This document shows, piece by piece, positions 24,275-36,261 of a DNA stretch of 64,000 nucleotides. This stretch comes from Paragordius varius. Taxonomy: Eukaryota > Nematomorpha. Where the stretch lies: assembly GCA_964247055.1 (NCBI GenBank), contig OZ176053.1, positions 8,494,001 to 8,558,000 of the forward strand. Reading direction: 5' to 3'. Position 1 is the stretch's first letter; each line of letters starts with the position of its first letter. The notes under the pieces were generated by a model that had not been told where the DNA came from, did no database searches, and saw only the letters and a list, made by a program, of their open reading frames with translations. The position numbers were made by a program, and so were the translations under genes.

Positions 24275-26116
24275 CAGGGGTGTACTAAAGGGGGGAAAGG
24301 GCCTGATGCACCGGGCGCCCAGGTTAAAGGGGCCCCGGATTAAAAAAATTTTAATATTTCAAAAAAAAAGGTATTTAAAAGTTATTAATTTAAATAATAT
24401 TTTAAAAAACACCCATTTATGAGTGGTCATGACCTTCAATCTTGATTGTTTCATATCCTTATTTATTATATGTCATCACTTTATCTTCATGTGCCTATTC
24501 TTAACCTTCCCTTATGGAACCTACCTTCAAATATTTAATTTAAATCACCAAAGTTTTAGATATAAGGATAAGATCATTATTAATTTTATGTTAATGTAGT
24601 CTCAAAATTATATATATTGTTGATCAATGCCACCCATTATGTTAAATTTTTTTAAATTTTAACTGATATTATAAGAAAGAGCAAATTCCAAAAAATGTTG
24701 TCTATTTTTCCTTTCCCAATTTAGGGCATGTATACATTCTACATACATTATGCCGTGCTTTTTTCTTTTTCCTTTTTTTGTTTCCCTTATAACCATTTTT
24801 GCTGCTCAAATGCAACTTTACTCTTTTCTTCTTGAAAATTAAAATATATTTTTTCATTAGAGAGGTGTCAAATATGAATATATACTTATTTGGATACATC
24901 TATTTTAAAGTATTTTTAATATTAAATGAACCACACAGATTAAAGTATTTTGACATATGGCCATCAAATATATTTTTTAAATCACTATTGATAAGTGAAT
25001 TAGAGTTACGTTTGAACCGGTTATGGGCATTTTAAGTTATAATTTGTGTATCTAATGCCTCAAAAAAAAATTGAGATTTTTAATTAAAATATAGTAAAAC
25101 CGTTTTAAAACTTATTGTTCATCATTAAATAAATATTACAAGAACCGAAATATAGAAAAACTGACTTGGAACAGGACTCTTAAGCGTTCCGTTTTAAAAT
25201 CCCGTTTTTTACTATATTAAAGCTTTAATATTTTTAAGTTTTATTCCAATCGTCTCTGTAGTATAATTTCTAGAATAAGATAGGATGATAATGAATCCCT
25301 TTCATTAAATTAGTATTTCAGAAATGAATAAACTTAGCGGTTTTCAAAATAAAAAAACGAAAATTGAAAGAAAATTATACTGTACAAAAATTGAAAGAAA
25401 ATTATACTGCACAAAAATTGAGAGAAAGGTTGCAATCATTTTTGAAAATGCTAATAATCATAATACCAATTTTACTTTACTGCGCAACAACGGCGGTCTT
25501 ATTTTTAGATAATTGTAATCCAACAACAACACCTTTAAATAATAATTAGACCTCTGCCCAAAAACGGGGCCGCATCTTTAGATAAAAATAATTTAACAAC
25601 ACATCTGCCCAACAACAGGGCGGAAATATTTTTCGATATAGTAATTCAACAATAACACCTCTAAAAAAAGCGCCTCAATATTATTAGACAATAGTCACAC
25701 AATAGAGCATTTTTATGATAATACGATGGGAGCCCATAAACTAAAAATGATGTAAGAAATAAAATTGCACAATCTGACATTGATTAAAACTTGGCGTATT
25801 TGAAGTTTAATATTAATACTCCTATAATTACAATATTTATGTCTAGGGATGGACTATTCATGAAAATTTATATTTAACTTTTGTGATATTTTTTTGATGT
25901 TAATACTTAAGATTGCCATTTTTTCAGGCGCAAGCCGTCTTTTTCAAAGGAATGGGTTGAATATTTCACGCGTTTCTGTTTATGACGGGCCCCATTTCGT
26001 CTCGTTCACGGTTTAAATTATATTATTTTTTTTCAAATGCAAGATGTTTATGGAGGGGGAGGGGGACGTCATCACAGATTCATGCACCGGGCCCCAGAAA
26101 TGCAAGTTACGCTCTG
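24275..26116. mobile_element. Degenerate hAT-like element with GGGCCC-rich ends
   Basis: The left end CAGGGGTGTACTAAAGG with GATGCACCGGGCGCCC pairs with the right end GATTCATGCACCGGGCCCC and ACGCTCTG read inverted. The flanking octamers CAAAGTAC and AAAAGTGC match at six of eight positions. The interior has a 27-bp tandem repeat near 25358-25430 and a roughly 65-bp diverged tandem repeat to about 25690. Both continue in open frame without resembling a transposase. Confidence 0.6.
25358..25430 (+). repeat. 27-bp minisatellite, about 2.7 copies, in open frame
   Basis: A 27-bp unit is repeated so that one frame reads KIERKLYCT three times, the last copy diverging. It lies inside a 62-codon frame (25324-25512) within the hAT-like element. 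It is followed by a looser tandem repeat containing CCAACAACAAC/CTGCCC.A..ACGGGGC blocks. Confidence 0.7.
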
Positions 26117-26636
26117 AAAAGTGCCATTTATTAAATAATATGTGCTATATATATTTTACACAGTCTATATTGACTATGATTTTTAATATTAGATAACTGG
26201 AAATTACAAAATTTATTTCTCCATATTTCTAAATCCGTTTTTTTGGTTATTGGCAGTTCTTATTTTTTTAATTATCTACGATTGGGTTTTGTATTTGCAG
26301 ATTTTAAGTAGCGCTGTCAATTCTCTTCTATTTGTTCGAGACTTATCTCAAAAATTTATACTTGACAAATGTAGAGATCCTATTTAATTTCATGTATTAA
26401 ATCTTCTATCAAACTTTAAAAATACTTTTATTTTAGTCACAAGGTAAAAAACATGAAGTAATTTTTTAGATCCTTTTTAGGAATACCGATCGGATAATTT
26501 GAATACCTACTATAATATAAGTATAGGCTAACAAATTTTTTAAGGGTCATAATTTTTTCACCTTAGCAAATCCCAATTTATTTTTTTATAAAAATTAAAG
26601 TATCATATGTATACATGAGCTAAATTTTAAATTTAA

Positions 26637-29600
26637 ATGTGCGAACAGAAAGATTTATGGGACCAAGATTTTGAAGAAGAAATTCCCGATGACGAACTTT
26701 TATCACAAAGCAATACTAGTTTCTCTTTTAGTAGAGATAACAAAAGGAGGCGGTAATTTATAAAATAATATAAGATTTTATTCCTATCAAGAGATGATGG
26801 ATAAAATTTTATCACTTCAAAAAGAAAATAAAACCTTATATGATTCATTGCAATATTTTAAGTTGGAATTAAGAAATTCAGAGAAAAAAGAGAATGAACG
26901 TTTTGTACATTGGCAAAAGAGTATGTTAGAAGTTAAAGAAAAATATGAAAACAAAATCAATGAATTAACAGTAATTGTATTTACATTTTAGAATGCTAAT
27001 GCACAAAATGTTAACAATAACGCGGGCATACAGACTAATGAAGATGATTATTTATTTGTGCTAAAATTAACTCCTCCATTGATTACGTTAGCCAATTTGG
27101 AAAATATTAAGTTTTATGATTTATATTATGGACTAGATTTTTTCCCAATGATATAATTAATGAAAGTCAGGCCTATTTTAAGCAACTCACGTTAACGAAA
27201 CAATCAATTTTGAATAATTTTCAACAAATAAATTATCATCTCATTCGTCTTATTGATTGTCATTTAATATATTTTATAAATTTCATTTACATGGACCTTT
27301 ATGTAGCCAAACAACCACATGAGCAATCTTCATTTATAGATTGGTGGTATAATAACGCTTCTCTTCCATTAGGTATAGCTGTAAATATTTTTGCCAAAAA
27401 TGCTTATTTTATCTTTTGCCAAATGAATATATTATCTAGATTTTTAATAAATATGATTAAAAACACTCTTTATACTATTTTTAAATTTAAATTATGATAA
27501 TATGAGGAAAATCCCAAATGTCTAGCTTCATGCATATCAATGTGCGCCTTTATTATCTGTTTATGTATGGATTAGACGAACCGTTGGAAGATATTGAAAA
27601 ACTTGGGGCTATCATTAAAGAAACTGATTTCTTGAATCGTTACATGAAAATTTTAAACGCATTTCATGAAATACTAACCATATTAGCCACTCACGAAAGA
27701 GATAAATTAAAACAATTCTCTATCCCTATTATTTATCCTTCCATTTTTAACATTCAACCATCAACTCTAGAGAATAGTGACAACGACGTACAGATTGATG
27801 TTAACAAAGAATTAAATTACATACGGTTCGTACATAGAACCTTAAATTTATTAAAAGTGAATTATTTATTTCTAGCATAAGTTTTATCAACAGTAGCGTG
27901 AGATGCATATGGGAATATAATATAAAAGGTGCATAAAATTTAATTAAATTATTTTTATGATTTTCACTACTAGATGTAAGAATGCCACAGGGATTAATGG
28001 TGAAACACAAATTCCTACCAACAAAACTTTTACAAGGCTAGTACTTATACTGTATATTTGTTCCGAAGTGAAAGTAATATCGTTTCATACGCTCTAAGAA
28101 TTTTTTAAAATACTTTTATTTCTAAAATATTTTTTATAAATTGGAAGTTTTAATGTATTAAATAGACACATTTTTAATTTTAAAATATCATTTAGGAAAA
28201 AAGTTTGTCCATACATCACTTTCTCTTCCCATTAACCCTAAACATCCTCAATTTATTTTGGTACTCTGACGAAAGACCATGTGAGCTTAAAGTTTCTATC
28301 AAACATTTATCAACCATATTTCTGTATGGCGTTGAAAAAAATCCGATATATTATCCACAAATAATGGAATTTTTATGCAATCTCGTCGATTACAAATACC
28401 CATTTATAGGGGCACAATGTAAGAAATTCAATAAGGATAACACGCTTGCAACATTACTAGATAAATCTTGGCACAAAAGTTAGTTGTGGATAATTTGTTG
28501 TAATTATATAACTTTTATAAAAAATACTGATTACATTATGTGAATTTAAACGAAATCTGTTTGCATTATAGCTTTGTTTAATATTATGCGTGTAGGTATA
28601 TCAAAGTCTGAACTACACATTTGTTATTAGTATTTTCAGCGTTAATAAAATAGATTAGGGTTTTTATCTACTAATAAATCTAAATCAATAATCTTTAAAA
28701 AGAGATTATGCTACATGTTTTTATTGAAATTTCTATCTCATTTCTATTTTAGAACACAAGGAGACATGCTTTATGCGTCAATTTTTTGACAAAACATCAA
28801 AGGCATTCATGAGTCCTCCGACCAAGAAAGAAGAAATAATTTCTAAAGATCCCGAAAAAATGATTTATAAAATTGCTTTTGTAAGTTTTTTTTGTTTATG
28901 TATGTTCAATTTAAAGCTCATGAGAATATATTATAGGAGTTATAGTCACCAAATTTTGACAAGCCGAATAAAATGATTTTTTGTCTCAAGGGCCACAATA
29001 TAGCATTGACATGTATGTCATAGTTTTATATGCAGATACTTTAAACTAAATCAGTACATTAAATTTTTTTACGGGCTATACACATTTTTCGACAAATCTG
29101 ATCAACGTAACAATGCCAAAACGTCATATCCTTATGTGTATTAACATATTTCATTTTTAAATATACCGTTTCTATTATTTATTTATTTATTTGGCACATC
29201 TTGCCAAAACAATATGCCTTTATCTTTTGTGATTTATATAACTTCTCTGGAATTATTATGAATCGGAAAATTTTTTAACAGGATAAGCATATGTTTCGAA
29301 AAAAAGCAGGAAATAATTTTCAAAAATAAAATTTTATGATTGAGAAATTACCGGATCGAACGGAATTTCTAAATGTGACACAGGACTTCGGAATAGGCAC
29401 CCTGTTTTAAATGAACAGGGCTATTTTTTTTATATTTACGAAATACATATTATTTTTTTAAAAAAATAGTCACTCAATTTTTTGATTGCCTTGGCACGCG
29501 AAAATGTCTTACCACAATTATTTACCCGTGATTGTGTATATCAGTGCAATTTTAAAGTAAAATATTTGGATTTTTTTCATTTTGATCTAAGACAATAATT

Positions 29601-30889
29601 TTGCAATTAATATATACGTTTTAGTTTTTCTTTTGGATATCCGAAATACTTACGTATATGAATGATACTATGTTCCCATTCTATTACAATCATGTAGAAG
29701 CCAGCGTGGCCGGACCTCTATTTGGTCACAAGATTTTAGGTTACGTTATTCATACTACTCAATTATTCTTTTTATATTTTTGTTATACATTTTAATAAAA
29801 TATCTTTCAAAATTAATGTGGAAACTTAAAATAAATAAATAAATACAGAATTTATATCGCCAAATGATGAACCTCCCAAAAATGAATATGGTCCCGAAAC
29901 CAATACCCATAAATTATCACATATCTGTTTTTATGTCATTTTACATTCCTTGCAATTATTACGGTATGTGGCGAATCCTATCATTAGAGGTGGCACTGCT
30001 CTACCAAGGAATTCTCCTAATTTATCAAAGAATAAGAATAGTAAAAAGCGATCTACACCAGCTCAAGAAACCTCTGAAATGATTGATATAACGGAAAATG
30101 GAATAGATGAACATACCAAAACTACTAAACCAACTAAACATTTAACCAACGGACATGAAGATAACAAAAGCTTTGATAAAATACCCGAAGATGTAACCCT
30201 AAATGATCAACATAATATGTTACAAGACACAATGTTTAACAATTTAAGTAGCCCATTGCAACATAAGTATTGTTCACGGGCCTCTTATTGCACCTTGGTT
30301 ACGCAATTACTAAAATTGAATGACAAATATTTTCCCGATAAAGTTAATCACAAATATTACCGTGAATGTAAGTAACTTAAACACGTAATACAAACAATAT
30401 TTATATTTGGTGGTTAAAAATTTTGTTAGTTAAATATTATGGGACATATTTTTGTCAAAATTTTTGTTTGCGTTTAAGATATTTCATTTTAATTTTCTAA
30501 ATGGGTTAAACCTAGTCTATTAGCTTTGTTTTAATAATTGGTATATTTAAATTGAGAAGCTATTTTGTTTCAGAAATGATACTTTTTAATGTTTTTTAAG
30601 CCATGTGCTGTCTCATCATACACGAACTCGTATTTTGTGGTTAAGAAATAACCATGAAATTAAATAAAAAGTTAAATATCTATATATAATCTAATTGAAC
30701 CAAGGTCCCCAAAATTAAAGGTGCCACACAAAGTGTGAGGATAACATACCTATCATATATTTTGTTAAAAAATTAAGCATAAATGTTTTTTGTTTAATTT
30801 ATATTTGTGATTTGTTTTTAGTGGTGTTTGACATATTAGAACCGATAATGACGGATGACGAAGCCGATGCATTCATTGATCAGTCATAA
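26637..30889 (+). CDS. ATRIP: Probable ATRIP/Ddc2-like checkpoint protein (ATR partner)
   Basis: ATRIP binds RPA-coated single-stranded DNA and recruits the ATR kinase. Modelled exons are 26637-26730, 26792-26970, 26992-27110, 27137-27372, 27507-27856, 27981-28073 (tentative), 28196-28478, 28753-28880, 29849-30367 and 30822-30889. The N-terminus is acidic (DLWDQDFEEEIPDDELL), like the RPA70-binding tail of ATRIP. A coiled coil follows (SLQKENKTLYDSLQYFKLEL), then helical repeats. The C-terminus (LVTQLLKLNDKYF, then LVFDILEPIMTDDEADAFID) resembles the ATRIP end (MLIRGLPDVTDCEEAALDDL). Introns 26971-26991 (21 nt) and 27111-27136 (26 nt) are ultra-short. Phase breaks between 28880 and 29849, so at least one small exon of length 3n+1 is missing from my model. 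Family assignment rests on architecture, not strong identity. Confidence 0.55.
28990..29840. other. Intronic stretch with possible repeat debris and one unplaced exon
   Basis: This interval within the ATRIP-like gene must hide an exon to fix phase. A G+C-richer candidate starts near 29700 (AAGCCAGCGTGGCCGGACC) but does not repair the phase with the donor sites I see. TTATTTATTTATTTGG near 29177 and AAATAAATAAATAAATAC near 29830 form an inverted pair and may mark an inserted element of unknown type. Confidence 0.35.
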
Positions 30890-31700
30890 CAAAATATAAT
30901 TATATAAAATGTAAAACTATATTAATATTACATTTTTGAATTGTAATATAAATAAATTAAATTTCCAAAGCTATGATTTCATTATGTAATGATTGAAGTT
31001 GGTTTAATACTTTAAGCGAATTATGAAGAACATTTTTAAAAAATATTAACGTTATTAAATTTTTTTACAGCAAAAACGCACAGTCATAACCGATTTAAAC
31101 TGCAGTGATTGATTCCTGGAATCAAAAAATTGGATTAAAAGTTTAATATTTGTGTCAGAATGTAGATCTTAAAAACATTAAAATAAGACGATCCATTATT
31201 TTAAACTAAAAAAATTCAAAATTAAAGTAATCGGGTTTTTTTATTGGTGATAAATTTTAAAAATATTTTACATATAACACTCTTTTTTGCCATCATTTAG
31301 CGTAAAAAACATTTGGCTTGTTCGTTATGAAATGGGAGGAAGTTAATATTTAAATAAATTATCAAAATAATAAACTGTGTGCGTAAAATTCGCTACTTTT
31401 TGCGATGATTAAAAGGATATTAGGGAATATAACTAATTTTAACATTTTCCAAATAAAAAGGATTCTTACTTTTGGGTAAATGATTAATAGGGTGATCGAA
31501 TTATTTAAAAATTCTGAGACACAGGTCGAAAACTTTTTCGAACTGTGGACTATTCTCAAAGTGAATTTTTAACGAGGTTCGCACATTTATGAAATAGAGG
31601 TATTAAATATGCATGAATAATGTTTTTTTATTAAAAGCAGATATGTTTACTTCCATCTATGTGCATTTTCCGCAATTTTTTTATTTTTATATTCAAATTA
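30890..31700. other. Intergenic, no feature recognised
   Basis: A+T-rich DNA between the ATRIP-like stop codon and the long-inverted-repeat element. The open frame at 31362-31559 shows no protein-like composition. Confidence 0.5.
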
Positions 31701-32360
31701 CACTGTGACACAACTTTTTCTGGACTCGATTTTCTAAATATTTTCTGATTCCTTATAGTATTGTGATCAGATTTGCGTAAAAAATTTTTTTACTTACCCA
31801 GCTCGTTTTCGAGATATGGGACTTTTTCCATATTTGGACATATCCAAAATTTTCTTGTTTGTAAATATTTTTCGCTATGTAAACAAATAATATGTGGCTT
31901 ACATAAGTATTTTTACAATAAATTACCAATTTATCTTCAAAATAAAAAAATATTTCCTCAAAATATCCAATATTTTTTGTTTTAGGGGGCAAAAACCCTC
32001 AAAAATTGGGTAACTTAACATTTTTTCACACAAATATTTTTTATCAATTTATTAAAACAAAACAAACTTTATTATATGTTCTTGGATGTTAATACTGTTT
32101 GTTCAAATATAAATATCACTTTGTAATAGCTTTGTGGACTTTTATTTTTAAAAATAAATTTGATTTTTACAGCTTTTTTGTTGCTTTTTTTATGTAAAAA
32201 ATGATTTAATTTACTCAGCTGTAAATACTAATTTCATTTTATAATCTGAAATTTTTAAATTTTGACCATATATGGTGTCAGATATGTTGATTCGTTTGCT
32301 TCATTTTTAAATATTTTAAAATAATATGAAATGGACAATGATTCTTATATAAATTTGTAA

Positions 32361-32573
32361 TTGAATTCTGAATCGGAAAAATCTTTTGCCTTTTGGATAA
32401 GAGAAGAACACACCTTGATACCATCAAATACATTATATATATATATATATATATATATATACTTAGGGATATGGATGATTCCCTCTTTGTCAAGAGTGCA
32501 ATCTAAAGAAGCTTATTACCCTGATGAAGTTTTACGATACTCAGAAATGAATTCTTTTTTAATTAAAGTGTAA
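32361..32573 (+). other. Coding-like fragment interrupted by (TA)n, inside the 2.9-kb element
   Basis: One frame reads protein-like sequence (SESEKSFAFWIREEHTLIP), then Tyr/Ile from a (TA)n run at 32433-32461, then more protein-like sequence (SKEAYYPDEVLRYSEMNSF). The microsatellite appears to have grown within or replaced part of an exon. The source gene is not recognised. It could be captured host DNA or a chance frame. Confidence 0.35.
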
Positions 32574-33367
32574 TCACCCATAAAATTTCAGTTGTTTAGA
32601 ACAGTACGTATGCCACAGGGAAATCAAAGGAAAGCACCCTCCTATACTAAATTATATTTTTAATAATTTTAACCATATATTCTTATAAATTTTATTTGGG
32701 TTATCGTCTCTTCGGTAATTATTGTTTTTTGTCGTTAACGTTTCATTTAATTTAAACTATTGTCGCATATCAACAACTCTAATCAAACCTTTGTTTTTTG
32801 CTGATATGTGTTTATTTTTAAACATAAATTTAAGTTAATGATATTTTACCCCAGCCTGTTGGGATCTATATTTAACTGATTGGTTTATTCTAACTAGGCA
32901 ATGTATGACATCGCCCAAGTATTTAAAATTATTTACCAATTCGATTTTGGCGTCTGCCATATAAAAGTATTTTATTGATTTCTTTCATTTCTTATAAAAA
33001 CAAAATATCGATCAGGTAGTTATATTATCATGACAAAGTACCCAATCGCAACAATTATTATATCACATCAGCTAATAGATTAGCTTTCAATATGGACGAC
33101 TGTGCAGAGAAAATTGGATATGCCTTATCTTATTAAAAACGTTTAAATAAAATATAATACCATTAATAAATAATTTCATCATAATATATTAAACTATATG
33201 CAAATCCAAATTATAATCAGTTATTAGAGTGAATATTTAGAATATATTTTGGTGTACAGATGTTAAGACACGGATAATCTAATCTAGACTTTATATAAAG
33301 TAAATTAGGTGTAGAAAAAATAAAATAATAATTTATTTATTCATATATATATAATCGCAAATTAAAT

Positions 33368-33586
33368 TTATATTGTTTCGATAGGTTTTTTCGAAGGGTT
33401 TTCTAAAAATACCGTTTTGAGATGCGATTTTTTGATTAGGGATATCACCTCAGTGCCACTTAATTTATTAGTGTCCTTTATATCTTGATGATAAAATTCC
33501 AAATCAGTATCATCCATCATATCAAATAAATCGATATGAATGGTTGGAGATGACGGTACGGGAAGGTCAATGGAATGATAAACAGG
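33368..33586 (-). pseudogene. Truncated coding fragment captured between inverted arms
   Basis: The minus strand has about 70 codons with clear protein character: SIDLPVPSSPTIHIDLFDMM, then DLEFYHQDIKDTNKLSG and LIKKSHLKTVFLENPSKK, ending in TAA. Upstream, the frame closes within a few codons and no AG acceptor lies at a suitable place, so the fragment is cut off at its 5' side. I do not recognise the protein. Its position between the arms suggests capture or a broken host gene. Confidence 0.5.
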
Positions 33587-34600
33587 ACGAATTGCACAGG
33601 AAAAGTTTTAATATTCGATAGGTTTTTTGTTTTTTTTGGTAATGTTAATAAGAAATGGTTTTGGAACTGCACAAAAACATTCAGAATTAGATTTTGGCTC
33701 TCGCCACATAGGGATACCCCAAGGGAGTCCAGGTCCGGTTTTGTGGTACCATGCTCCCAAACTAATGCTACATGTCCGAAATACGGTGTTCGGGGCCCAA
33801 ATCTAGGTTCGCCATAATATAAAAAAATAGTTTTTTATGTAAGTGGTAATGTTTATACTATTAGTTTTTTTGTGTATTGTCCACATATATGGCAAACAAT
33901 ATTTTTATCCATCCTAAAATTATAAATATATATAAACTTGGGTAGTCATTATATTTTTTGTACATTTTAGGTATATAATAATATTTCTTGATGAAAAAAC
34001 AGATATGGAGTATATTTAAGTGTGGGAAATATTTAAAAATATCATATGAAATAAAGAATATATTATATGCAGCTGAGTAAAATTTAGCTTTTTTTACATA
34101 AAAAAACAGCAAAAAAGATGTAAAAATTAAATTTATTTTTTAAAATAAAAGTCCATAAAGCTATTACAAAGGGATATTTATACTTAAACAAACATCATTA
34201 ACATCCAAGAACATATAATAAAGTTTCTTTTGATTTAATAAATTGATAAAAAATATTTGTGTGAAAAAATGTTAAGTTACCCAATTTTTGAGGGTTTTTG
34301 CCCCCTAAAACAAAAAGTATTGATTATATTGAGTAAATTTTTTTTTATTTTGAAAATAAATTAATAATTTCTTGTAAAAATACTTATATAAGCCACATAT
34401 TATTTGTTTACATAGCGAAAAATATTTACAAACAAGAAAATTTTGGATATGTCCAAATATGGAAAAAGTCCCATATCTCGAAAACGAGCTGGGTAAGTAA
34501 AAAAATTTTTTACGCAAATCTGTTCACAATACTATAAGGAATCAGAAAATATTTAGAAAATTGAGTCCAGAAAATTGACCCCATATTTTGTTGCACAGTG

Positions 34601-35159
34601 TTATCATTGATTATCCTAATTAATTAGCGTCGGGGTGGCAAACCAAATAAAATCTTTTAAATATATTTAAATTTTGTAATTTTTTTAAAAAAAATTATTT
34701 AAACAGATTTTACAACTTAATTCAAAAATTGAGGTCATTTAAGATTAATTTTGCAGATGACTTACTGCTATTTTTGAGTTTACGAAATCACTCATTGTAA
34801 ATAAAAATTTGTTCACCATCGGTATTCACACAAAAATATGATAAAATTTATTAATATAAAAAATGTGTTCAATTTCTTAAGTTTAGGGCTAGTCATTCAA
34901 GAAAGTTATCACTTTTATGGTAATTAATCCATTCGGAAAATTGCAATATGGTCGGTATATAGTAGGCGAAATTAGAAAAAACATCTTGTTAAATTCAAGG
35001 TGTTTTTACCTTTGGGGCTAATAGGTCATATAAAACAGCGGTTCTGTTTTGCGGTTCTTATTCTGCATCAATATATTGCATAAGCAGATATTGTATCAAA
35101 TCATTTTTCTCGTAAAGGTTAAGCAAACAAAATTTTTTGTTAATATACTACAATTTATA
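34601..35159. other. Intergenic, no feature recognised
   Basis: A+T-rich DNA between the 2.9-kb element and the next MITE, with a few G+C-richer words (GCGTCGGGGTGGC near 34628; GCGGTTCTGTTTTGCGG near 35038) but no frame or repeat I can name. Confidence 0.45.
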
Positions 35160-35465
35160 TCCCTTGAAAAATTCAAATTAACTCTCGAACAATTCAAATA
35201 TACCCTTGAACAATTTAAATTTACCCTTGGACAATTTAAATTCACCCTAAACTAAATGGTTTTCGAGCTAATATAACACATCATTAATATAAAATATATT
35301 CTTATGGCATAGTTTATTATTTGTTCAGTATTATAATAATTTTAGACAACATTTCATTTTTTAAAAATATAAAAAAATATAGGTAATTTTAATTTTAAAT
35401 AATACATAATATTTTAGGGTGAATTCGAATTGTTCCAGAGTGATTTTGAACTGTAAATAGTATCT
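35160..35465. mobile_element. MITE with AATTCACCCT subterminal repeats, copy 2 of 3
   Basis: The left end has four tandem degenerate units of the type ACAATT(T)AAATTCACCCT. The right end is TTAGGGTGAATTCGAATTG...TTTTGAACTGTAAATAGTAT. The core shares the TTTTCGAGCTAATATAACAC and AAATATAAAAAAATATAGG blocks with the copies at 11970 and 51020. Confidence 0.7.
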
Positions 35466-35779
35466 ATATTAAATTATTTAAAAGTAACGAATTTACAGTA
35501 AAATTTGAAATTATACGGACAAAACGTAAAAAAAGACAAATATTTTTTTCCAAAAGACAATCCTTTTTCAAACCTTAATAAAGACAATCCTTTTTCAAAC
35601 CTTAATATTTCCTCTATAAGCTATTCAATAACAATGGTAAAATATTAAATAAATTTAGTAATCTTCTCAATATTTATAAAAATGGAAAATGCTGGCTTTG
35701 TGATCTGTTTCCCGAAAAACCGGTAGACCCATTCAAATCCAAACTTCGAAAAAATATAATCATTAATGAATGCCCCGAC

Positions 35780-36070
35780 AATAGCTTCGCCCTTTTTTGA
35801 ATTAGGCCCCCAGTTCGGGCCCACCCCGTGTGAAAAACGGGTTTTTTTGAAAACAGAAGTCCACAAAAATCGTGTCTTTAAGACAATTTTCTGGAGAGTT
35901 GGACCATTCAATTTCAAATATAATTTTTGTTTACTTATTTTCGATTGAGTCGAACATAGCGGCTCGCTTTTTTAATTTAGGCCCTCTTTTTACCCGCTCC
36001 CCCCGTAAAATGCCATTTTTTCAAAAAAACAAAGTCCACAAAAATAATTTTTTGAATCTATTTTTCGCCC
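35780..36070 (+). repeat. Two diverged tandem units of about 175-bp period
   Basis: TTTTTTGAATTAGGCCCCCAG with a following AAAGTCCACAAAAAT-type block at 35790-35880 recurs as TTTTTTAATTTAGGCCCTC...AAAGTCCACAAAAAT at 35965-36045. In one frame both units read F(E/N)LGP followed by (V/K)HKN. G+C is locally high. No protein family is recognised. Confidence 0.55.
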
Positions 36071-36261
36071 AAGTAAACAATATATTAATATGAATGCACT
36101 AATTTGAAATTCCTATGTCATCATAGCTATTAAATAATGTTTCGAAACGATTCTCATACGTGGATTATTGTCCCTTTTTTCAAATACCCCCCCTCCCCCC
36201 AGATGTCCGAAGGACTTCCTCAGGCTGTGTAGCACGAGATTTACGCTAGTATATATATATA

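Larger units (their letters stand above)
31701..34600. mobile_element. 2.9-kb element with about 580-bp terminal inverted repeats
   Basis: The left arm 31701-32275 and right arm 34010-34600 are inverted copies of high similarity. Both encode the same 70-codon frame, beginning MRKKFFYLPSSFSRYGTFSI, in mirror positions. Termini are CACTGTG...CACAGTG, flanked on both sides by TTA. The spacer (about 1.7 kb) contains coding-like scraps on both strands but no transposase I recognise. It may be a long-TIR DNA transposon (Tc1/mariner or Harbinger-like), or two halves of a palindromic MITE that trapped unrelated DNA. Confidence 0.75.

Noticed and set aside
27970-28040. Reverse-transcriptase-like MPQGL word
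   Set aside because: A 12-base word shared with 32606-32620 could mark scraps of a Ty3-like retroelement fossil, but each is too short to support a call, and the first overlaps a phase-consistent ATRIP-like exon.
34305-34517. Near-identical 70-codon frames in both arms (here and 31773-31985) as a real protein
   Set aside because: They are mirror copies within terminal inverted repeats; conservation reflects arm similarity, not coding constraint. The translation is low-complexity.
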